NCBI GenBank assembly: GCA_001586965.3
Contig: LUCW03001985.1
Coordinates: forward strand, 1 to 32,900
Direction of reading: 5' to 3'
Origin: Sphaeroforma sirkka
Taxonomy: Eukaryota > Opisthokonta > Ichthyosporea > Ichthyophonida
DNA: 32,900 nucleotides
In this document: one piece after another, positions 1 through 9,787 of the stretch
Numbering within the stretch: position 1 is the first letter of the stretch
Layout: each line of letters begins with the position of its first letter
The notes under the pieces: model-generated
Database searches by the model: none
Seen by the model: only the letters and a program-made list of their open reading frames with translations
Told to the model about the DNA's origin: nothing
Made by a program: the position numbers and the translations under genes

Positions 1-830
1 GTGGCACTTGGCAGGGTTAAGCTTAAAACTGTGGTATGTTAAGCGTTGTATCACCTTCTGCACCGTCCCAACGTGTTCGTCATAACCGTCACTGGCGATA
101 ACTATGTCATCGATATAGTGGTGAACCGGTAAGCCATCAAGTATTGTACTCAAGGTACGTTGAAAACTGCTGCGTGAGTACATGAAGACCGAACGGTGCT
201 GATGTGAACGAGTACTGATAACGTTCGTGTGTAAAACTAAATAAGTATTGTGAGTCTGGATGGATGGGCAGCCTGTGGTATGCAGCCGATATGTCCAGCG
301 TCGTGTAGTACTCTTACTCTTGAGGCGAGATATGAGTTCGTTGACCTTGGGGATCAGGAACTGGTCACCAGGAATAAGCGCGTTAACGGCACGCATGTCT
401 AAACACACGCGTACCTTCTTGACGTTGCCTTCCGCATCGAATGTCGGTACCGCAAAGGAGAGGAAGATTAACAGTCGTTGGTGTCGTTCGTTTCGTGATC
501 ACCAAATCCGTCAACCACTTCTTCACTTGTTCATCCACACCAGGGGGAGCCATCGATCGGATACGAAGTTACGCGCCGATCGCCGCATCTGCAACGCTTG
601 TTCATGGGTTACTGGGATGGTTACCTCACTCCCTTCCAGACGACAGCGCGCGTTGTCGGCAATTTTCGCATTGGCTTCCAAATCCTGTGCCAACCGTTCG
701 CGTACATCGACGGGTTCCGTCGTGTTAGGTGCTTGTCGGCGTGGTATGGGTTCGAGGAGCTCTTCTAGCTCTGTGGGGTCTATTGGTGCAAGTGGCGATT
801 GGATACCGCCTATGTATAGGCCCAAGCCTT
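1..830 (-). pseudogene. pol: Element A reverse transcriptase (frameshifted, runs off left edge)
   Basis: Minus-strand translation in shifting frames shows consecutive RT landmarks. A lead-in around 523-825 contains a conserved-looking LEGSEVTIPVTHEQALQMRR stretch. RT motif RVCLDMRAVNALIPGDQF lies near 350-410 and an AAYHRLPIHPDSQYLF-type palm segment near 240-300. SAPFGLHVL is near 190-215 and YIDDIVIASDG near 95-130, followed by HSFKLNPAKCH at the edge. YIDD is the catalytic polymerase box. A frameshift separates SAPFGLHVLTQQF from the YIDD segment and others occur upstream, so no intact product is encoded. Synthesis of element cDNA is the family role. Assignment to Ty3/gypsy is confident. 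Confidence 0.87.
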
Positions 831-831
831 C

Positions 832-1120
832 AACATATCTTGCCCCACTATAACATCTATACCCGTCGGCAAGTTCATCAATTCTAATGAACCGTCGATA
901 ATTCTGGTACCGTACCTTATAGGTACCACTTCCGTCGTCCCCAGTCGAGGAGTTCGCACCGCCTTGTCAGCTAAATATATAAATGACCCAGGTGGTGCCG
1001 GAGCATTGGTCGGCCAAGGGAGGTCTGCGGATGTCTGTGAGATACAACTTCTATTTGCTCCCGTGTCTATATCAAGGCTTTGAACGTACGTCCGTTGATT
1101 TGTACTTGAATATAGACTCG
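832..1120 (-). pseudogene. pol: Element A aspartic protease (retropepsin-like)
   Basis: On the minus strand a stretch reading VYIQVQINGRTFKAL runs, after a two-base frameshift, into DIDTGANRSCISQTSADLPW. It continues through a beta-rich segment to GIDVIVGQDMLKAW. DTGA is the canonical retropepsin active-site triplet plus alanine, and the DVIVGQDML strand matches the C-terminal IxGxDxL motif of Ty3/gypsy proteases. It directly precedes the RT, as expected. The frame then shifts at about 832. Function in the family is Gag-Pol cleavage. The copy is inactive as read. Confidence 0.82.
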
Positions 1121-1269
1121 GTTGTCTGACGTCAGCAATGGGTCTTGTATTGCCATCACTGCTCCAATCGTGGTAACAAATATGAAGCTCTATCCGACTC
1201 AGACACCCTCACCTCTCATGCATGATCGGCTACCGACTCCCACGTCTCATAGGTGTGGTTTGGTGTTGA

Positions 1270-3465
1270 CGTCATGTGCTCGAAGTCTTCGTAAAAGATC
1301 GTGTTGATATGAATCTCTGTAGCTTCCGATGGTGGAGCCAAGTCTTCGTCCTGTGTGTAATCGCATTCACCTGTACTTGAGGCGTCGGACGGATTGTGAC
1401 TACGTCTCTAGTCTGGGATGTATTCTGCCCCTGTCCTGCGGTTGACGTTGTGGACGGTCTGTGTACCGATTGTACGTCCCTCAAAGGACGGTTGTTGTCG
1501 TATAGCCTTGCCCGACCCTCTGCGCTCACCGCTTGCGACGCCCTGAAATGATGACACCGTGAGGGATGTGCCTATCACCTGGTGGCGCCTGTGCCTGGCA
1601 CCCCGCACAAGTCGTTGGTACCGTAGGTTGGGGCCGTTGAGTCCAATTCTGCGTTTGTCGTCTACTCGTCTGTAGGTTGGGGCGGCTATTGGTGTGGTCG
1701 CGACTTCCATTGGTCGTCAGGCCCTCGCGGTTGTTGCGACCCTGGAAACGTGCTGCCGTACGTTGCTGTGCATCCTGAATGTCAGGGCTCAACAGCTGTA
1801 TAAGCTCGTGTGTCTCCATCAGTTGCCATTTGGGATGCAACTGTAGAGTACGTTCATACGTACGGCCGTTGAGAGCTTCTTCTCAACAGTTGTACAATGC
1901 AGTGGTTCACTAAATTCTGTTGGAAGTCGGCATCTGTCTGGCACCGTTCACGTGCCCTCCTGTGGTTCTCCATGAGCTGTGTCATTTGTTCCATAAGAGG
2001 AGTGTGCATGTTCCGACTTTGGCCTTGGCTAACTTGCGAAACGCGGGATCGACAGTGGCTTGTGTTTCGTGCGAACAGATCTGTTCGATCTGTAGTTGAG
2101 GTGTGCATGTCTTCAACCGTTCAGAGTTGTCGCGGATGTAGTCCAGCGTTGACTTCTCCGCCTTGAAGTAAGATAGTACCTTATGAAACCATGTAAGGTT
2201 CCAACTCTCGTCCAGCCCTGCGATTTGTGCGTTCTTGAACGCCTCGAGGAGAGCCCCTCTTGTGTCCCGTTCCATGATATCATGTAGGTAGTATCTGTTC
2301 GACGGCCAATCAGGCCACGTACGTGGTGAAGGTACGGGACGCTTCTCTACCGGTCGGGACTCTAATGTAGCTCGAAGTGTCTCAATCACGCCCCGAAGAG
2401 CTTCAGCTCGAGCCGTGTTATTCTCCTCGATTGCTTGGCATAGCTCGTCACTTAACTGTAGTATCCGTGCGTGTAGCGCCTGTCGCCTTTTCTCGATACT
2501 AGCCGGTGTGGGCGGAGGCACTGTTGTCTCCTTCTCTTGTCGTTTATGTGTCTGTACATATTCACTGGGCGCTTCTTTCTCGCCCCACTGACGTTGCTGT
2601 TGTTGGCGCAGGTTCGTACTTAATCGGTCCTGTCTATTCTTCACCGCCTGCTTACCTTGAGGATTCTGTCTGGCTAATACTTGTTCATGTGCGAACTCTT
2701 GAAAAGTTGGTGTGTTCTCACTGGCAGACAGAGTATCATCCTCCTCGGTTGAACTGTCCTCTGACCCTGGTGATTTGTACCCAAGTCCATAAAACGGACG
2801 CTCACAGCCTTGAATTCGGAAGGTAGGGTTGTCTTCGTCCTCTGGTACTGCCTGTACCCGTTCGTGTGCGTCAGAAGAACTCTCCTTAGCGGCCGGTCCC
2901 TATTGTAGTTCGTCCGGCGTTTATGCGCTGTAACCTCTGTTCGTATTTTTCAAAGAGAGACTGTTGTTGTGTCATCAGCTCCGTGAGTTTCTGAGCTGAC
3001 GATTGTTCCCGTGCCGTTTCCTTGTTGTTGGTACGGTTCCGGTGACGCTTCCGCTTGTTAGGTGGGAGGCGTGGTGGGTCATTACTGGGAAATAAGGCCC
3101 CTGGAGTATCCCAGAGACGAACGAGGGGACAGCCCTTCACTGGCTACCTGTTCACCAATAAAAGTCTGACTACTGTCCGCACGCAGGTCGGGTACTTCCT
3201 TGGTATCACCCTCGAATATGACATCCTCGTCAGATTGTGCAGGTCCATTTTTGTTTGCTGTTGGTGGCTGCTTGTCGTCCGCGGAAATAATGTGTGGAGC
3301 CCCAAGATGTGTCTGTTGCTGCCCCTCCAGTGCCTGACCTGAGTGCGGAGCGGAGCGTTCCGTATGGGACTGACGACGTTTAGTTCCACGTCGGTCGATA
3401 TCATCTTCCTTGCGGCGCTCAGGATTCAAGAGTTGCTGTCTACGACTTTGGCGGGGGTAGGACAT
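1270..3465 (-). pseudogene. gag: Element A gag (fragmented over several frames)
   Basis: The likely start is the ATG at 3465 (MSYPRQSRRQQLL), giving a basic, Gln/Ser/Arg-rich N-terminus down to about 3082. A basic and coiled-coil-prone stretch follows in another frame (2886-3140, ending QQSLFEKYEQRLQRINAG). The best-preserved block is 1982-2644, a helix-rich segment that includes RRQALHARILQLSDELCQAI and a domain with WPSNRYYLHDIMERDTRG, resembling a gag capsid. A C-terminal block at 1526-1840 contains CAGCQAQAPPGDRHIPH, a possible zinc-binding C-x2-C...H-x3-H. No specific family match is recalled. The gag call rests on position upstream of PR-RT, composition and the possible zinc finger. Confidence 0.6.
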
Positions 3466-4546
3466 GGTTGGTGAGTTGTTTGTCAATGGAGAACTAGAAA
3501 TGTGTGCGAATGAACTGATAGAGTACTGAATATAAATATCCATTTTCTATTAAATTTCATCCTTCAAACACATAACGTCTCGACATCGATCTCCGAGGAA
3601 CTCGTGGGTTCCCTCGTGACTGTTTTATTTCTACACTAACATAAGTAGTGTGGATAGTCTATATACTCTAACACTACCAGCTGTCTTACTCTTCATCCCA
3701 CAATAACATATGGTTGAGTGCCTCATTAGTCGGAGCCACTTCTTGTTCTACTCCTCGCCAGCTCTTACTCCGGTCTAATGACGGCCTATTCGCAGGACCC
3801 TGTTGGGAACTTCCCTCATCGCTCCTCTTTTCTCTTCTTCTTACCCGTGATGTCCTTGTCATGTGCTGTTGCGGTTGTTGGAATATGCTTCTTGATCTAA
3901 GAACGATTGCTCGTTATTGCACTCCTAAACTAAGCTGCCGTCAACCACACCTTCTGTGCATACTGTTGATCCTCTCCGTTGACCTGATTTATCTGGAAGT
4001 TCTAGTGATTTGAGTGTGTTCGCATATCATTTCCACAATTTAACCTTGTATTTACTTGCATCGTTCGTGTTATGTGCGCCCCCCACCCTTATATGCTCCT
4101 AATAACTCACAGGTGCTTACTTGTGTCTCTGTATGCTTCCTAATATCCCATTCTGAAAACTTTTTGTAAAATAATCTAGTATGCCGCTGATTCTTTTGCG
4201 TCATCGTACTAACCGAGTCGGTACTAACCATGTACATCTCCCATCTCTATTACCCTACTGTGGATCCTAAAGAACTTTCTTCTAACAACTTCTTAAATAC
4301 AATTTAAGCTCATTAGCTTGCAATACGATTTGTACTTGTCTCACACTGAAAACAACCTTCCTACCTGTACTCACACATGACTACTTATCTGTGGATTCTG
4401 ACTGATTGTCTGATTTCGTCATTTTGATCGTCGTGAGACTTTCCTTGTTGACCCTGGTTAATGTTCTGCTTGATTGGAATGTTCGCTCTTCGGGTTCACT
4501 CGTATTAGTAGATTCTTTCTTCATCCTCGTCGTCCACACGTCGTTA
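3466..4546. other. Non-coding stretch upstream of element A (possible 5' leader/LTR)
   Basis: No credible gene was found here; ORFs of 60-100 codons lack domain-like composition. The segment lies where element A's 5' leader and LTR should be. Minus-strand TATA-like TATATAG near 3658 and the string TGGTAGTGTTAGAG at about 3668-3681 could belong to a leader or primer-binding site. Without the second LTR neither can be confirmed. Confidence 0.35.
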
Positions 4547-4550
4547 ATCC

Positions 4551-4606
4551 AATCTAAATCGTTCAATTCAATCTAAAATCGTTCGGATAATCTAAATCGT
4601 TCAATT
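4551..4606. repeat. Three short tandem copies of AATCTAAATCGTTCAATT
   Basis: Three imperfect direct repeats of about 17-20 bases: aatctaaatcgttcaattc at 4551, aatctaaaatcgttcgg at 4570 and ataatctaaatcgttcaatt at 4587. Copies differ by single-base changes or indels. Function unknown; LTR or subtelomeric DNA often carries such arrays. Confidence 0.75.
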
Positions 4607-4778
4607 TGATGCGACATTCTCTGTTCGCATTGTCTTTCAATTGTTATACTTATAACAAAAAAAATATGTGCCAGCTACTGACTAATTCATATTCTGTAGC
4701 TTTCTTTGTAATTACTAATAAACTAACAACTTCTATGGTAAGTTAAAAAATGTAGTAAGTATACGCGAGATAACTGTA

Positions 4779-4816
4779 TCTCAACGTTCTCCCTCCTCAG
4801 GGGAGGGGACGTTGTT
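4779..4816. repeat. Imperfect hairpin, CTCCC/GGGGAG core
   Basis: AACGTTCTCCC on the left pairs with GGGGAGGGGACGTT on the right around a short CCTCA loop. One or two bases are unpaired in the arms. It may be a structured RNA, a terminator or a miniature element; the sequence does not decide. Confidence 0.5.
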
Positions 4817-4895
4817 CATTTTATAGTAATTATAAACAGTAATCCTAAAATGACTGACTCTTAAATGAGTCATTAGTCATGTGCTGTAAAACCAG

Positions 4896-4909
4896 CAAAA
4901 CCCTAAAAC
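4896..4909. repeat. Telomere-like motif AAAACCCTAAAACC
   Basis: Degenerate CCCTAAA-type sequence in the same C-rich orientation as the clear telomeric repeats at 19163-19183. It lies about 90 bases outside the truncated end of B1. Only one to two units are present, so chance is possible. Confidence 0.35.
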
Positions 4910-4910
4910 C

Positions 4911-4938
4911 CAGTTTATCAGATTATTCTGATAAACTG
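4911..4938. repeat. Perfect 12-bp inverted repeat with TTAT loop
   Basis: CAGTTTATCAGA at 4911-4922 is the exact reverse complement of TCTGATAAACTG at 4927-4938, with a four-base loop TTAT. It directly abuts the telomere-like motif. Confidence 0.85.
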
Positions 4939-5000
4939 TAAAACTTGTAATAAACCTAAAATAATCAAATAAATATAAGTACTTGTATTCTGACCACACT

Positions 5001-6109
5001 TTGTAAAGATAACTATATCATCTAAATAGACTGATACGTTATACGACAGGTCCGCAAATAGTTCCATCATAACTTGTTGGAAGAAAGAAGGTAACATGTG
5101 TAAGCCTTCAGGTGCACCTTTAAACTGGTACTTCTTACCTTGCCAAGTAAAGGAAAAGTATCTCCCTATGAGGCTCATATATCTGTAGTTGATGGAATGC
5201 AGCTTTTAAGTCTATCTTGGAAAAGATAGTCGCACCCTCCATTTTGCGTAGTATCTCGCTTATCTTAGGTAAGGGAAAACTATGTTGCGGAATTAGTTTG
5301 TTGATTGGTGACAGGTCTAGTACTACTCTTGTTTTACTAAACGTTCCATCAGATTTATATTGATCGACCGCTAAGAGAGCTAAGTTAACTGGGGTTGCAT
5401 CATAATTGATTTCAATTAGACCCTGTTTTAACCAATCTTCGATTTGGGTTTTGACAACGTCTTTGTGTCTCCAACTCACGTAGTTATGTGAAGGACACTT
5501 TAACTTAGAGAAGTCGACGTTTGTTAAGTCAAGTCTAACGTACCCATTAGAGAACTTAAACATACACCAGTCAGTTATTGCAATCTTCCTGTTTTGTATA
5601 ATTAAGTCCATAATTATATCGGTAAAGTGCGGAATCATATCCTTTGCTTCACCTTCCGGAGGTTTAGGTATCTTTAACATATTATCATCTGACTGATCTT
5701 TATTCGGGTCTAGCCCATTAGGCAGACCAGTGAGTGTTATACCTAAACTGAGAAGATCAGTCATACCTATAATTAAATCGTATTCCTGAGACATGTCAGT
5801 AGCGATTAGGTGAGTCTTCACTTCTCTTCTATCTGACAGCATTATGTGTGCATAGTCAATGGCTTGTTCGCAAGTAGTAACTTTGCCATTTCCCAAGATT
5901 AAATCAGTTGTTTCGTTATGGACAGCCATATCTGTAGCGTAGGCTACTCGGCATGAGATAGCAGAGACTTCAGCCCCTGGATCAAATAGTGCCATAACTT
6001 TTTTTTCTTCATTTACGAAAACTGTTTGAAAGATACGTTCATCTCCTTTGGTATAGATTTTATTGAACATTTTCTCATAATCTTGCTCTAGTGCGCACAT
6101 ATGGTACTG
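5001..6109 (-). pseudogene. pol: B1 protease and partial reverse transcriptase
   Basis: The frame following the gag UGA runs without a stop from 6109 to 5135 and shifts near 5165. Domains in order: a linker; a retropepsin-like protease with FDPGAEVSAIS (5970-6000), flap region and DLIIGMTDLLSLG; then RT with RVVLDLSPINKLIPQ, FSKIDLKAAFHQLQIYEPH, FKGAPEGLHMLPSFFQQ and VSVYLDDIVIFTK. YLDD is the polymerase box. The protease has DPG where retropepsins usually have DTG or DSG. The RT is cut off by the left truncation, so this copy cannot make a complete polymerase. Confidence 0.9.
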
Positions 6110-8148
6110 TCAGTGCTTAACTTGGACGTCTGGTAAGTCCTTGCAATCCTCTTTGTGCCAACCGTTAGTACCCTTGCAAGTAGCACACTCTTTCATATAG
6201 TGTCCAAAATCTGGCTTGCCTGGTGCACACTTAACAGGGTCGTGTCTACCATTCCACTTGCCATTACGTTTTGTGAGGTTGTAACCACACTTCTTGCAAG
6301 GCGCTCTCACCTTCTTATCACCTTTCGGTTCGGTAGAAGTAGAGCCAGTACCCCCCTCAGTAGTAGTGCGAGGTTTCTTAGTACTACGCGCAGTATTAGT
6401 CTCTACTGCGTTTCGCTTAGTGGGCTGGGTGTAGCTCGTGGTACTAAGTACTCTAGTAGAGGAATTGGTATGCTTGTGTACTATCTTCTCAAAGACAGAC
6501 CAAGGCATAGATCGCAAATCACCATAGGCGATGATGTCGTCATTGACTTTCTTAAAGAGGTTAGCTCCCAGAGTCTCCATCATCTGACAAATTAATAAAT
6601 ATTCGCCAGTATAGGTACGACCACCCATCCGAGTATTCATATGTGTCATATGAGCTAGAGCACCTCGAATAGTGGTATCGTTCGCAAAGAACTTGCGAGA
6701 CTCTAGAAGTTCACGGTCACGTGCATCTTCAAAAAAAGGTGTTAAGTATATTATCACGCAACTGGTGCCAGGGTAGGGCTTTCCAGTTGGGCTCATGAGC
6801 CTTCAAGATAGTTCGCCATTCACCTGGCTCACAGAAATGAATAAAGGCATTCATCATCTGCTTATCCTTAAGGCTGGCAGACTCCTTAAGTTGGTCGAAG
6901 GCCTTCAGTGTCTCCACTGTACTCTCATTAGTAGAGAAATCGACCTCAGCCTGCGCGTTACCTAGCTGCTTTATAAAGCTTGGTTCTAAGTGTTCACGAG
7001 GCTCATGCTCAGTGCTACGGGCTGCTAGTGCCAAGATGGTGTCTATTTCCTTTCTCTTGTTATCGATTAGATAGCGAATGTTATCCGCTTTCCTATCGTC
7101 AAGGTCAGAGTCATTCAATAGACGGTCCTCAAGGACATGCATACCAGAGCGCAATAGCCTGAGACGAGTATGTCTGGTTCTCACTTCCTCATCCTCAGGA
7201 TTAGAGCGGGAACTCTCTAACGAGGTACTGGTGTAGCGATTGCCAAAATCGTGATTACCAGGGTTAGTTGGCAAATGAGGGTCGATATTACGAGGATGGT
7301 AAGCCTCATCGAGTTCCATACGATCATATCCTCTGACAGGGTTAGGTTTGTCAAGAGGATGGTCGATGGTAGCATCAGAGCTATAGAAATTGGATTTTGA
7401 AATATTATCTCTCGCCAGTGGTAAGTGGCTTAGTGGTAAACATACTGGCTGGTAAACCAGTAGGTCTCGGGTTCGAAACCCGGCCCGAATTTTTTTTTTC
7501 TTCTTCGGTATAGGAAGAATATCAGCCAAGTGGGACACGATAGAGGGGTCCACAACTGCTGCTGCTGCCGCTAGCTCCTTCAAGAGCGCTTCAGTGCGGT
7601 TCAATTGGCGTCGAGATTGAGAGGATCCAACCACTCGTTGTCGAGTTATGGCGTCCTCAGCTTCGGCCCCAAGATTTGAGCTGAATGGAATGGCTTCTCC
7701 ATCGATGGCGAAACCGAAATTTTCGGACAGGTCCAATACTTCCTTTTCACGCCGGATTTGTGCTGGAGTGTCCTTTAGATGTGGAGTTATAATGCCCCCC
7801 CGACATTCGTATCCACGAATTTTCCAGCCTTTCGACGTTTATCCCCAATATTTGACGGCACGTGGTCAGGGGCAAGCTGGGGTCCTGAGCTTCACTCCTA
7901 GGTGATACACGGACGCTGGCGAGCCTTTCCGCGGTAGTAGATACCTCTTCTTCCAAGGCTTTAGGATCCGACGAGTCATCCTCAGAATAATCCTCTGTAC
8001 CAACCTCAGAATTTGCTTCCCCAACAGTATCCTCGGCAGGCTCAACTCCAGACAGGCTAGGTGTTTCCACAGGGATCTCAGGAACCTCGGCAGGCTTAGC
8101 AGGCTTAGAGCTAGCGGCTCCCTTGCCTTTAGAAGTACCCTTAGCCAT
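6110..8148 (-). pseudogene. gag: B1 gag, ending at an in-frame UGA before pol
   Basis: The start is the ATG at 8148 (MAKGTSKGKGAAS), about 79 bases inside the LTR. The N-terminus is basic, then acidic and Ser/Pro-rich. The tRNA-like insert is read through as IRAGFRTRDLLVYQPVCLP. A helical capsid-like domain follows (EWRTILKAHEPNWKALPW, LLICQMMETLGANLF). The C-terminus is a zinc-binding nucleocapsid with CKKCGY...HDPVKC and CATCKGTNGWHKEDC. Frameshifts occur at a C-run near 7795 and an A-run near 6730. The gag frame ends VQVKH-UGA, and the protease continues in the same frame. No database family is claimed beyond Ty3/gypsy Gag. Confidence 0.85.
7419..7499 (+). ncRNA. tRNA-Thr(GGU)-like Pol III unit antisense to B1 gag
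   Basis: Plus strand carries an A box TGGCTTAGTGG (7426-7436) and a B box GGTTCGAAACC (7470-7480). The T arm is intact and the anticodon arm is ACTGG/CCAGT with a GGT-containing loop of eight instead of seven bases. A run of ten T (7490-7499) follows, a textbook Pol III terminator. The acceptor 5' side (TGGTAAG) does not pair with the 3' side (CCCGAAT), so a functional tRNA is unlikely. It is tRNA-derived sequence captured inside gag and could direct a short antisense transcript. Confidence 0.75.
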
Positions 8149-8227
8149 AGTATTTGCTGGATAGTAAATCGATGTCAGACAGTCTAGAAGCAGTACACTA
8201 CTGTAACTACTATTTAATTGAAAAATA

Positions 8228-8827
8228 TGTAAACTTTGATGGAAATTACTAGGTTTCAAACTATATTAAACTTAAATGCAATTTAGTCAGTTAGGATTTA
8301 GCAGTGGTAGCTTGTGTAAGAATGATCGGGACTGCCTCTTGTTAAGAGCCTAAATATCCTCGATCACACAGGGCGTACCTCTAGCTGTTCTTTATTGAAT
8401 AATTTTCACTAGAAGTACTAAGTGTTCATGACCACTTGCCTAATTTGTAAATAGACATAATAACGTAAGTCACGTTAATACATTAGCTGATATAAATAAA
8501 GTTCCATCTGAAGAAAAGTTAAAAAAAAAAAAAAAGACTTATTGGATTTTGGAGATTGGCGGGAGGACCAAAATCTATAAGTAGTAGTTCGGAGATTATA
8601 AAATTTAGTTTATAATATCCTACATCTACTAATGTCTCAAATAGGTCCAAGTAGATGAGTCATACCAAATACTCAGGCTATTGGAGCCATCAAAGTGAAT
8701 TTAGAACACTTTGGAAATATTGGAAAAAGAGCTTGTACTAAATTATTTAAAATACAAATAAAAAAAACCAATGTATTATCTCAATTGATCTTGATATTTT
8801 AGACTGACCGGAGGCCGTATTTCTACA
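8228..8827 (-). repeat. B1 5' LTR (600 bp)
   Basis: On the minus strand it starts TGTAGAAATACGGCC and ends CATCAAAGTTTACA, keeping TG...CA ends. It matches the LTRs at 8919, 16562, 22383 and 27962. It contains an internal poly-A run at 8521. A TTTATATC TATA-like site and CAATAAAG polyadenylation-like site are shared with the other LTRs. Confidence 0.92.
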
Positions 8828-8918
8828 ACTCTACTTTCGAGCTCCTCTAAGTCAGTCAGATTCTGCGTAACGCTGGCTGGATGAACCATAGTCCTGTTGG
8901 AAAGGGCAACCTCAGTAT
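8828..8918 (-). mobile_element. 91-bp integrase island between two LTRs
   Basis: This segment matches 11262-11352 of B2 at equal length (91 bp), the integrase N-terminal region. It is sandwiched directly between the LTR of B1 and the 3' LTR of B2. B3's integrase sequence resumes at 17155 at the position equivalent to 11364. The simplest reading is that this island and B3 are the two sides of one older copy into which B2 inserted, with about 11 bp missing. Confidence 0.85.
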
Positions 8919-9520
8919 TGTAAACTTCGATGGAAATTACTAGGTTTCAAACTATATTAAACTAAAAATACAATTTAGTCAGTTAGGATTTAGCAGTGGT
9001 AGCTTTGTGTAAGAATGATCGGGACTGCCTCTTGTTAAGAGCCTAAAAATATCCTCGATCACACAGGGCGTACCTCTAGCTGTTCTTTATTGAATAATTT
9101 TCACTAGAAGTACTAAGTGTTCATGACCACTTGCCTAATTTGTAAATAGACATAATAACGTAAGTCGCGTTAATACATTAGCTGATATAAATAAAGTTCC
9201 ATCTGAAGAAAAGTTAAAAAAAGAAAAAAGACTTATTGGATTTTGGAGATTGGAAGGAGGAGGACCAAAATCTATAAGTAGTAGTTCGGAGATTATGAAA
9301 TTTAGTTTATAATATCCTACATCTACTAATGTCTCAAATAGGTCCAAGTAGATGAGTCATACCAAATACTCAGGCTATTGGAGCCATCAAAGTGAATTTA
9401 GAACACTTTGGAAATATTGGAAAAGAGCTTGTACTAAATTATTTAAAATACAAATAGAAACCAATGTATTATCTCAATTGATCTTGATATTTTAGACTGA
9501 CCGGAGGCCGTATTTCTACA
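8919..9520 (-). repeat. B2 3' LTR
   Basis: Full-length LTR of 602 bp, TGTAGAAATACGG to TTTCCATCGAAGTTTACA on the minus strand. It is flanked on the low side by the integrase island. Confidence 0.92.
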
Positions 9521-9659
9521 AGCCATCAAAGTGAATTTAGAACACTTTGGAAATATTGGAAAAAGAGCTTGTACTAAATTATTTAAAATACAAATAAAAC
9601 CAATGTATTATCTCAATTGATCTTGATATTTTAGACTGACCGGAGGCCGTATTTCTACA
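9521..9659 (-). repeat. Extra copy of the first 139 bp of the LTR
   Basis: The first 139 bases of the LTR are repeated directly between the polypurine tract and the full LTR. It ends at AGCCATCAAAG where the next LTR start begins, so the 3' LTR has a duplicated head. Confidence 0.9.
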
Positions 9660-9787
9660 TAGCCCCCCCAGTAGCTTTTAGAACTACGAACGTACGTTAA
9701 GATACGATCTAGTTGGTAAAGCGAAAACCAAAGTAAAACGGTTTCGGTCATGACTTATCGAGTAAGTATGTGCCTATATGTACGAGT
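9660..9787 (-). promoter_or_regulatory. Polypurine tract and 3' non-coding segment of B2
   Basis: Minus strand reads ACTGGGGGGGCTA immediately before TGTAGAAAT. A G-rich tract abutting an LTR start is the usual plus-strand primer site of LTR retrotransposons. The same GGGGGGGCTA precedes the 3' LTR of copy C at 27951-27960. The rest, up to the integrase stop at 9788, is non-coding. Confidence 0.75.

Larger units (their letters stand above)
1..3465 (-). mobile_element. Element A: decayed partial Ty3/gypsy LTR retrotransposon
   Basis: Reading the minus strand from 3465 downward gives a gag-like region, an aspartic protease and a reverse transcriptase, which is the gag-PR-RT order of Ty3/gypsy. 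RNase H, integrase and the 3' LTR would lie left of base 1. No reading frame stays open through any domain, so the copy is broken, or the consensus contains indels. It differs from family B further right: its protease has DTGA where B has DPGA, its RT box is YIDD where B has YLDD, and its gag is unrelated. No 5' LTR could be delimited because no second LTR copy is in the window. Confidence 0.85.
4613..5000. other. AT-rich non-coding spacer at the truncated end of B1
   Basis: No gene seen. The interval holds two hairpin-forming inverted repeats and a telomere-like AAAACCCTAAAACCC. It ends where B1 reverse-transcriptase homology begins abruptly at about 5001. Confidence 0.5.
5001..8827 (-). mobile_element. 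B1: 3'-truncated copy of Ty3/gypsy family B
   Basis: Minus-strand copy with a 5' LTR (8228-8827), gag, protease and the first part of reverse transcriptase. Homology stops at about 5001, just past the YLDD box, so RNase H, integrase and the 3' LTR are absent. It is closely similar to B2 and C but has its own indels, for example four G (plus strand) at 7871-7874 where B2 has nine at the corresponding site. Its LTR abuts a 91-bp integrase fragment at 8828. Confidence 0.9.

Noticed and set aside
6110..6112. Alternative genetic code with UGA as a sense codon
   Set aside because: UGA, UAA and UAG all serve as plausible ends of other frames (for example UGA at 20490 and 31755), so a leaky stop is simpler.
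7419..7489. Functional tRNA gene
   Set aside because: The acceptor arm does not pair and the anticodon loop has eight bases, so it is called tRNA-like only.
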